This document shows, in pieces, positions 6,928 through 12,366 of a stretch of DNA of 14,045 nucleotides. Made by a program: the position numbers and the translations under genes. Each line of letters starts with the position of its first letter. Within the stretch, counting starts at the first letter, position 1. Location of the stretch: NCBI GenBank assembly GCA_964384485.1, contig CAYLLE010000101.1:1-14045 (forward strand), given 5' to 3'. The notes below the pieces were generated by a model, which did not search any database, had not been told where the DNA came from, and saw only the letters and a list, made by a program, of their open reading frames with translations. Source of the DNA: CAYLLE01 sp964384485. Its GTDB lineage: Bacteria; Spirochaetota; Spirochaetia; CAYLLE01.

Positions 6928-8139
6928 ATGGAAAAAAAAGAGTCCGCCTTTAAGCGGTTTTGGGATCAGAAAAAGAACCGTTCAATTCTAATTCTCACTG
7001 CCGCTTTTGCCCTTATTTATATCATCCCCTGGCGGGATCCCATTGTAATGGGATCGGTCCGGGAAGCAGTGCTTCTTCTGAACGAATACGTACGGGAGCA
7101 TGTTCTCCTCTGCCTGGTACCGGCCTTCTTTATCGCCGGAGCTATCATGGTATTCCTGAATCAGCAGGCGGTCATAAAATACCTCGGTCCCGACGCGCCA
7201 AAACTTACCGCTTACGGTGTGGCGTCCATCTCAGGAACAATTCTTGCGGTTTGCTCATGCACCGTCCTTCCCATCTTTAAAGGTATTTACAAAAAAGGCG
7301 CGGGAATCGGTCCGGCGGTGGCGTTTCTCTATTCCGGCCCGGCAATCAATATCCTTGCCGTAATCCTGACGGCCAAAGTTCTGGGACTTCGGCTGGGCAC
7401 AGCACGGGCGGTCGGGGCGGTTCTGTTCGCGGTCGCCGTCGGCGGGCTGATGCATCTGATCTTTCGAAAAGATGACCGGGAGCGGGCGACTAACGCGGCA
7501 ATGTTCAAAGGAGTCCCGGAAAAGGAAGAACGGGGTCTCGGAAAAACGGCAATATACATCGGAAGCATGATGGGTATCCTGGTGTTCATGAACTGGGCAT
7601 CCTCCGGTGGATCTTCTTCGGTATGGGACCTTATTTACCGGTGGAGATATCTTTTTGCCGGTGTCTTCGCGGCGGTTTTGATCTTTTCGCTGATCCGCTG
7701 GTTCAAAAAATATGAAATTAATGAATGGGTACGAGCGACCAGGGACTTTGCCGTTCAAATTCTGCCGCTCCTCTTTGCCGGTGTTTTCGTAGCCGGTTTC
7801 CTTCTGGGAAGACCCGGACACCAGGCGCTCATTCCTGAGCGGTGGGTGGCTCAGGCCGTGGGGGGCAGCTCTTTGAGGGCAAACTTTATCGCGAGCGTGT
7901 CCGGAGCGTTCATGTATTTCGCCACACTGACGGAAGTACCGATCCTGCAGGGACTCCTCGGCTCGGGAATGGGGGAGGGCCCCGCTCTGGCCCTGCTTCT
8001 GGCCGGACCGTCCATGTCACTTCCGTCACTCCTGGTGATCGGCAGTGAATTGGGCTTTAAAAAAACCGCCGTCTACTGCGGATTGGTCATCATTCTTTCC
8101 ACATTGGCCGGGCTGGTTTACGGACAGCTGTTCGCCTGA
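6928..8139 (+). CDS. ArsP/YraQ-type (DUF318) permease, probable organoarsenical or metal efflux
   Basis: A 403-residue polytopic membrane protein with about eight to ten hydrophobic segments and a charged central loop (about 180-205). Family signatures are visible in both halves: CSCTVLPIFKGIYKKGAGIG (Cys109, Cys111), AFLYSGPAINILA (133-145), and in the second half TLTEVPILQGLLGSGMGEGP (333-352) with GPSMSLPSLLVI (360-371). Characterised relatives export trivalent organoarsenicals (ArsP) or are linked to metal efflux, and conserved membrane cysteines bind the substrate. It lies in one operon with the small thioredoxin and opposite an ArsR gene, which supports a thiophilic-metal efflux role; the substrate is inferred. 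Start ATG 6928 has AAAGAGA upstream. The stop TGA (8137-8139) overlaps the 9-bp target duplicated by the inserted element. Confidence 0.88.
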   Translation: MEKKESAFKRFWDQKKNRSILILTAAFALIYIIPWRDPIVMGSVREAVLLLNEYVREHVLLCLVPAFFIAGAIMVFLNQQAVIKYLGPDAPKLTAYGVASISGTILAVCSCTVLPIFKGIYKKGAGIGPAVAFLYSGPAINILAVILTAKVLGLRLGTARAVGAVLFAVAVGGLMHLIFRKDDRERATNAAMFKGVPEKEERGLGKTAIYIGSMMGILVFMNWASSGGSSSVWDLIYRWRYLFAGVFAAVLIFSLIRWFKKYEINEWVRATRDFAVQILPLLFAGVFVAGFLLGRPGHQALIPERWVAQAVGGSSLRANFIASVSGAFMYFATLTEVPILQGLLGSGMGEGPALALLLAGPSMSLPSLLVIGSELGFKKTAVYCGLVIILSTLAGLVYGQLFA

Positions 8140-8146
8140 TGACATA
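8138..8146. repeat. Left 9-bp target-site duplication
   Basis: GATGACATA directly abuts the left end of the element and is identical to 8349-8357. It includes the last two bases of the permease stop codon. Confidence 0.9.
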
Positions 8147-8348
8147 CAGCAATTCCCGGTCAACACCTTGTGTGATTTAGAAGTGGCCATAATTACATAT
8201 AATATATAAATTTAGATCGGGTTAACCGGGAATTGCCGCATATTTTTTTCGCGGAAAACGGCAAGTTCCGGTGTTACCGATTTATGTAATTGCTTGTAAT
8301 AAAACAATTTATAAATTTTAATGCTAATGCGATCACTGGAAATTGCTG
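8147..8348 (+). mobile_element. 202-bp double-hairpin MITE-like element, copy 2, with 9-bp target duplication
   Basis: The ends are CAGCAATTCCCGGTCAAC and the complement of CAGCAATTTCCAGTGATC. The element is flanked on both sides by GATGACATA (8138-8146 and 8349-8357), a perfect 9-bp target-site duplication. Internal motif copies at about 8217-8240 (reversed) and 8261-8282 (forward) make two hairpins of about 90 bp separated by a conserved ~20-bp AT-rich spacer. It has no coding capacity, so it would need a transposase in trans. It sits between the permease stop and the iron-transporter gene. Confidence 0.92.
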
Positions 8349-8357
8349 GATGACATA
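8349..8357. repeat. Right 9-bp target-site duplication
   Basis: GATGACATA directly abuts the right end of the element. Removing the element and one copy would leave the permease stop about 45 bp before the next start, typical operon spacing. Confidence 0.9.
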
Positions 8358-8396
8358 ACCTTCCGTTTCCGATATTTTTGTTTCAGGAGGATATTC

Positions 8397-9275
8397 ATGG
8401 AAAACGGTCTGCCCAAACATGTCAGGAAAAAGCTGATTGTGGATCAGCAGCACGAAATTGATTCGCACCACATCTATTCCCGAATCTCGAACAAAACGAA
8501 GAACGAAGAAAACAAAAGGTTATTGAACAAGATTGCCCGGGATGAACTGAGTCATTATGAACTGCTAAAAAAGCACACGGGAAAATCGGTAAAACCCAAT
8601 TGGATTAAAATATTCTACTACTCCACACTTATTTCCATTTTCGGCATGACCTTCGGTTTCAAGCTCATGGAACGGGGAGAGAAAGCGGCGCAGGAAGTTG
8701 ATTATATGGAAATGGACCGGTGGATACCGGAAATAAAGGATGTGATGAAGGATGAAGAGGCGCACGAACACGAACTTCTGAATATGATCAATGAGGAGAG
8801 CCTGAAATACGTGGGCTCCGTGGTGCTTGGACTTAATGACGCCCTGGTGGAACTTACCGGAGCCTTGGCCGGTCTTACCTTCGCTCTGCAGAACACTTCC
8901 ATTATCGCCCTCTCCGGTCTCATTACCGGGATCGCGGCATCGTTCTCCATGGCGGCATCGGAATACCTCTCCTCCAAAGCGGATGGAGAAAGTGACGCGG
9001 GACGGTCCGCTATCTACACCGGAGGCGCTTATATTATTACGGTGATTCTTCTCGTGCTGCCTTATCTGATATTCAGCAACTATATCGTCTGCCTTGCCTT
9101 CACCCTGCTCATTTCGGTTGTAATTATATTCATCTTCAATTACTACATTTCCGTGGCAAAAGACTTAAGGTTTTGGCGGAGATTTGGAGAAATGGCAGGA
9201 ATCAGCCTGGGTGTCGCGGCCTTTTCCTTCGGGATTGGAGTCCTTATCCGGGTTATATTTAACGTGGAAATATGA
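8397..9275 (+). CDS. Ferritin-like/VIT1-CCC1 fusion iron (Fe2+/Mn2+) transporter, MbfA-like
   Basis: A 292-residue protein in two parts. The N-terminal ~130 residues form a rubrerythrin/ferritin-like four-helix domain with probable metal ligands Glu20, Glu50/His53 (DELSHYE) and Glu121/His124 (DEEAHEHE). Residues from about 138 form a VIT1/CCC1 membrane domain (GSVVLGLNDALVELTGALAG, then ASFSMAASEYLSSKADGESD). Known Er-VIT proteins such as MbfA export iron and protect against oxidative stress. The start is ATG 8397 with AGGAGG six bases upstream. An open frame extends back to 8343 into the inserted element, but it lacks a ribosome-binding site. The gene overlaps the HAD gene by four bases (ATGA). 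It probably belonged to the permease operon before the element inserted. Confidence 0.9.
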   Translation: MENGLPKHVRKKLIVDQQHEIDSHHIYSRISNKTKNEENKRLLNKIARDELSHYELLKKHTGKSVKPNWIKIFYYSTLISIFGMTFGFKLMERGEKAAQEVDYMEMDRWIPEIKDVMKDEEAHEHELLNMINEESLKYVGSVVLGLNDALVELTGALAGLTFALQNTSIIALSGLITGIAASFSMAASEYLSSKADGESDAGRSAIYTGGAYIITVILLVLPYLIFSNYIVCLAFTLLISVVIIFIFNYYISVAKDLRFWRRFGEMAGISLGVAAFSFGIGVLIRVIFNVEI

Positions 9276-9871
9276 CGGTCCTTGTATTTGATCTCGGTAA
9301 TGTGCTCATTACCGTGGAAAAGGAGCGGACTCGGGATAATCTGAATGCGGTTCGTCCCGGTGCAGGGGACAGGTTCGTCCGCCTTCTCCGGGATCGGCCC
9401 GAGTGGGAGGAATACCTGGAGACGGGGCGCTGGACACCGGATGAGTTTCTCCGGAAGGCGGTGACGGGTCTGGGAGGGATTGTAACAGAGGAAAAAATTG
9501 CCCGGGCTTACGCGGATATCTTCAGAATAAACGATGCCGCGGTTAGTCTTCTGCCCGAATTAAAGAAGCGGTATCCCTTATATCTATTATCCAACACGAA
9601 CGCAATTCACGCGGAACGGGGTTTTCTCGAATATCCGTTCCTGTCCAATTTCGATGAACTCATCATGTCTCACCAGGTCGGCGCGGTTAAGCCCGATCCG
9701 GATATCTACCGGTATGTGGAAAACCGAACCGGACAACCCCCGGAAGCTCACCTGCTCATAGATGATTTACCTGAGAACATACGGGGAGCACTGGACCGGG
9801 GATGGGACGGTGTACGTTTTACCGGATATGCCGATCTGATTAAAGCCTTCCACCGCCGGGGCATCCTCTGA
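9272..9871 (+). CDS. HAD-superfamily subfamily IA phosphatase (YihX-like)
   Basis: A 199-residue cytoplasmic hydrolase, the same length as YihX (alpha-D-glucose-1-phosphatase). HAD motif I is VFDLGNVL with nucleophile Asp7. As in YihX-type enzymes, the usual second Asp is Gly, followed by N-V-L. Motif II is LLSNTNAIH, motif III is the Lys in VGAVKPDPDIY and motif IV is LLIDDLPENI. Between motifs I and II is the helical cap typical of subfamily IA. The start ATG overlaps the stop of the iron transporter, so the two are translationally coupled. The substrate is probably a small sugar or nucleotide phosphate and cannot be set from sequence. Confidence 0.88.
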   Translation: MTVLVFDLGNVLITVEKERTRDNLNAVRPGAGDRFVRLLRDRPEWEEYLETGRWTPDEFLRKAVTGLGGIVTEEKIARAYADIFRINDAAVSLLPELKKRYPLYLLSNTNAIHAERGFLEYPFLSNFDELIMSHQVGAVKPDPDIYRYVENRTGQPPEAHLLIDDLPENIRGALDRGWDGVRFTGYADLIKAFHRRGIL

Positions 9872-9885
9872 TCTCCTGCCGTTCC

Positions 9886-9917
9886 AAAAAAAAAACAGCC
9901 GCTCCTTTCGAAGCGGC
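9886..9917 (-). terminator. Rho-independent terminator, minus strand
   Basis: On the minus strand the stem GCCGCT...AGCGGC (6 bp, 8-nt loop) is followed by TG and a run of ten T. It lies 25 bp after the stop of the short surface-protein remnant at 9942, so it ends transcription coming from the hydrolase side. It has no U-tract for the plus-strand HAD gene. Confidence 0.8.
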
Positions 9918-9941
9918 CGTGTGTGTCAGGGTCTATCCCGT

Positions 9942-10073
9942 TCAGCACCCCCAGGACTGAATGCCGATAGTTATCACTTTTGAACTTTCGTTTCCGTCCG
10001 AATCGGTGACGGAGAGTCTTATTTCATAATACGTTGTGCCGCATTCGTAATCTCTCAGCTGAATAGTGGTCAT
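9942..10073 (-). pseudogene. C-terminal remnant of a surface/secreted protein (Ig- or FN3-like strand pattern)
   Basis: A 43-codon open frame with the alternating pattern of a beta-sandwich end (TTYYEIRLSVTDSDGNESSK, then VITIGIQSW) and a terminal Trp-Gly-Cys. The sequence YEIRLSVTDSDGNES resembles the last strands of fibronectin-III or bacterial Ig-like domains in cell-surface proteins. An in-frame stop lies four codons upstream of the ATG and no ribosome-binding site is visible. It is therefore more likely the tail of a truncated larger gene than a small protein. The terminator just downstream suits a natural gene end. The rest of the 9872-10118 interval shows nothing else. Confidence 0.5.
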
Positions 10074-10118
10074 ATTTACAACCTACAAAGGATCAGCCGC
10101 GAAATCAAGGTTGGATTA

Positions 10119-11072
10119 TTATTTCAGAAAATTAAGGATAAGTGAGTTTACCTTTTCCGGATGTGATTCCATCGGAAGGTGCCCCGCTCCGGGAATTATT
10201 TCGAACCTGGCATTCGGCAGGTTATCCCGCAGAGCTTCCCCCTCTTCTACGGGTACCCAGGAATCGTTTTCCCCCCATATGAGCAGTGCCGGTACGTTCA
10301 CTGTTTTGGGATCGGTTGAGGGAGAATCCGATGATGCTTTCATAAAAGCAATCAGCGCTTCCGGAGTGCCGGGAATTGATAAGGGTTTCCAATATCCGGT
10401 AAGTAACTCTTCCGGGGGGGAGTCTCCGTATGCCGATGAAAGGGTATTTTCAAGTTTTTCAGGCGATGAGAAAAGATCACTCATAATGTCTGTCAGAATA
10501 CGTTCCGCGAATGGAAGCTGGAATATCCAGTTCCGGCCGGTGTCCGAGTTTACCGCGCCGGCCAGGTACACCATTTTGCGGATTTTCTCCGGTTTTGTTT
10601 CAGCCATGCGGGTTATCACCCGGCCGCCCATGGAGTGTCCGATGAGGGTCCAGCGGGAAATGTTCCGAATGGCAGATTCGGATTTTTCGGCTTCAGCCAG
10701 AAGACGCCACATAAGATCGGCAGCCCGGTACGGACTGACCGCGTTTTCAGGCTTCCGGTCGCTGTATCCGAATGCCGGTATATCGGCGGCGATGACCGTG
10801 TACCCCGAGTCTGCTAATTCCGGGGCGGTGTACCGGAACGAAAAGGTCGAACCCCCAAGTCCGTGGATAAGCAGGATGTTTCCTCGGGAGTTTTCTCCTG
10901 GATTCCAGACCCGGTAATGGATAAGGGTGTCATTAATCCGGGTGTACCGGCTTTCAGGATAGGGGAATTCAGGAAGAACCGTAAGTGATGGATTCAGCTC
11001 AGGTCCGGAGCTGCAAGAGAAGAAGAAAACAATTAACGGTAAGAATAAAGCAGGGAGCAGAAGTTTTTTCAT
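10119..11072 (-). CDS. Alpha/beta-hydrolase lipoprotein
   Basis: A 317-residue esterase/lipase-type hydrolase, probably lipid-anchored outside the cytoplasm. The N-terminus MKKLLLPALF with a hydrophobic stretch ends in FFSC, giving a probable lipidated Cys20; the lipobox is loose, as in spirochaetes. The fold markers are complete: oxyanion HG (70-71, ILLIHGLGGSTFSF), nucleophile Ser147 in GHSMGG, acid Asp270 in WGENDSWVP and His298 in GAGHLPMESHP. The substrate is unknown. ATG 11072 is chosen because it begins a clean signal peptide. A TTG at 11108 would add 12 residues before the signal and lacks a ribosome-binding site. It follows the broken kinase on the same strand after about 40 bp. Confidence 0.87.
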   Translation of the reverse strand: MKKLLLPALFLPLIVFFFSCSSGPELNPSLTVLPEFPYPESRYTRINDTLIHYRVWNPGENSRGNILLIHGLGGSTFSFRYTAPELADSGYTVIAADIPAFGYSDRKPENAVSPYRAADLMWRLLAEAEKSESAIRNISRWTLIGHSMGGRVITRMAETKPEKIRKMVYLAGAVNSDTGRNWIFQLPFAERILTDIMSDLFSSPEKLENTLSSAYGDSPPEELLTGYWKPLSIPGTPEALIAFMKASSDSPSTDPKTVNVPALLIWGENDSWVPVEEGEALRDNLPNARFEIIPGAGHLPMESHPEKVNSLILNFLK

Positions 11073-11111
11073 TTGATAAAAATTAACCAGGAAAATACCA
11101 AAAGACAATAA

Positions 11112-12067
11112 TTATTGAATAGAGCGACTGAGAATCAGCCGGGAAATGACTGCAATCAAGTCTTCTTTTTGAACAGGTTTGTAGATAACATCATCGCAGC
11201 CTGCTGCCTTTAAAAGCTCTCTTTCCTTGGTGGTTCCAGCTGCCGTAAAGCCGAGAACAGGAATTGCATGGAAATTGCGCAGGTCCCTGATCTTTTTTGT
11301 TGTTTCCACACCGTCCAGGTTCGGCATATACATATCCATAAGTACCAAATCAAATGGACCATTTTGCTGTAGAACTTCTAGCCCTTCTTTCCCGTCTTCA
11401 GCTGATGCGACCTGGTATCCGTCCTTTTTCAGGATTTCTTCCAGATAAATCCGGTTGATCCGGCTGTCTTCGATTATCAGTATTCTTTTTCCGGAAATTT
11501 GAGAAACTTTCATCGGTTCATCCATGGCTGATTTCAGGTCGGTCTCCTTCGCCGGTGTGTACGGTATTTGAAATGTAAAGCATGTTCCCCTGTCCGGTTC
11601 CGAATCAAACCATATAAAACCGCCCATCAGCTCGATGATTCGTTTAGAGATTGCCAATCCTAACCCGGTTCCGCCGTGTTTCCGGCTTCAATGAATCCCA
11701 GCACCGCGTTCATGGGGGTCCTGATTTCATGGGACATACTTGCTAAAAATGATGATTTAATCCTGTCCGCTTCTTCCGCTTTTTCTTTTGCCGCGACCAG
11801 TTCCTTTTGAGTCCCGCAGATGTCCAGGGCATTTGATATATGTATTCCCAGGTTTTTAATCGAGTTCATTAAATCGGGAGCGAAATTTTCCGCGGTCATG
11901 CCGAAGGTGCCGACTATTTTCCCTTTCCGTTTTATCGGTGTAATAACCCCGTATTCATTTTCGTATTTAAAAATTTTCACGATGATCGGCACGAATATCC
12001 GCGGAAACAATTCATACATCAGCTCCCGGGTCCTGTGATTACACTTCGAGCCTGGCTGTATTCGGGA
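11112..12067 (-). pseudogene. Hybrid sensor histidine kinase (GAF-HisKA-HATPase-REC) broken by internal deletion
   Basis: Reading the minus strand, the open frame begins just after a stop at 12068-12070, so the gene lacks its N-terminus. It holds the end of a GAF-like sensor domain (ITPIKRKGKIVGTFGMTA), a short coiled coil and the HisKA box SMSHEIRTPMNAVLGF with the phospho-His. At about 11685-11695 it jumps to SRKHGGTGLGLAISKRI, the G2 box of the HATPase domain, in another frame, so a stop intervenes at 11660. The N, G1 and F boxes (about 130-150 residues) are missing, so it cannot bind ATP normally. The rest is an open 181-codon frame with a complete receiver domain: acidic EDS pair, phospho-acceptor Asp108 in LVLMDMYMP and Lys in KPVQKED. 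That part could be expressed only if internal initiation occurs. Confidence 0.85.
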
Positions 12068-12091
12068 TTAATAGTACCGGGTTTTCTCAGT
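12037..12091 (+). repeat. 55-bp sequence duplicated across the gap, left copy
   Basis: Identical over its full length to 12192-12246 on the other side of the N run. The last base before the Ns ends the left copy and the first base after them begins the right copy. Such symmetry is what unmerged contig ends sharing an assembly k-mer look like. Confidence 0.95.
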
Positions 12092-12191
12092 NNNNNNNNN
12101 NNNNNNNNNNNNNNNNNNNNNNNNNNNNNNNNNNNNNNNNNNNNNNNNNNNNNNNNNNNNNNNNNNNNNNNNNNNNNNNNNNNNNNNNNNN
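12092..12191. other. Assembly gap of exactly 100 N
   Basis: A placeholder-sized gap with identical 55-bp flanks. The contigs probably overlap by those 55 bp and the true gap length is probably zero, although a longer collapsed repeat cannot be excluded. Confidence 0.95.
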
Positions 12192-12246
12192 GATTACACT
12201 TCGAGCCTGGCTGTATTCGGGATTAATAGTACCGGGTTTTCTCAGT
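12192..12246 (+). repeat. 55-bp sequence duplicated across the gap, right copy
   Basis: The second copy of the gap-flanking sequence. It should not be interpreted as a biological direct repeat or attachment site without read support. Confidence 0.95.
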
Positions 12247-12275
12247 GACAAATCGGTCATTGCATTAAATTATAT

Positions 12276-12332
12276 GGCATGGAAGATGCCGGTTCAACCA
12301 TAATTGTATTAATATTCAATTAGGGCTACTAT
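12276..12332 (+). promoter_or_regulatory. Candidate promoter and palindrome for the GH2 gene
   Basis: TTGTAT (12304-12309), a 17-bp spacer and TACTAT (12327-12332) form a weak sigma-70-like promoter whose transcript would begin near 12339, before the AGGAGG at 12352. A small inverted repeat GGCAT-GGAAG-ATGCC (12276-12290) lies just upstream and could be an operator. Both are position-based inferences. Confidence 0.3.
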
Positions 12333-12366
12333 GGTTCCGGATCAGACTATGAGGAGGATGGAGACG

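Noticed and set aside
7255..7821. Minus-strand 188-codon open frame inside the permease
   Set aside because: A shadow of the permease coding frame; its composition is low in hydrophobics and unlike any family.
8343..8396. Upstream in-frame extension of the iron transporter beginning inside the mobile element
   Set aside because: No ribosome-binding site and residues unlike the family; ATG 8397 has AGGAGG at ideal spacing.
10066..10917. Plus-strand 283-codon open frame antisense to the hydrolase
   Set aside because: The hydrolase on the minus strand has a full catalytic triad and lipoprotein signal; the antisense product is Ser/Arg/Pro-rich without a domain or ribosome-binding site.
12037..12246. 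55-bp direct repeat as an attachment site or insertion footprint
   Set aside because: Exact abutment to a 100-N gap makes a k-mer overlap artefact far more likely.
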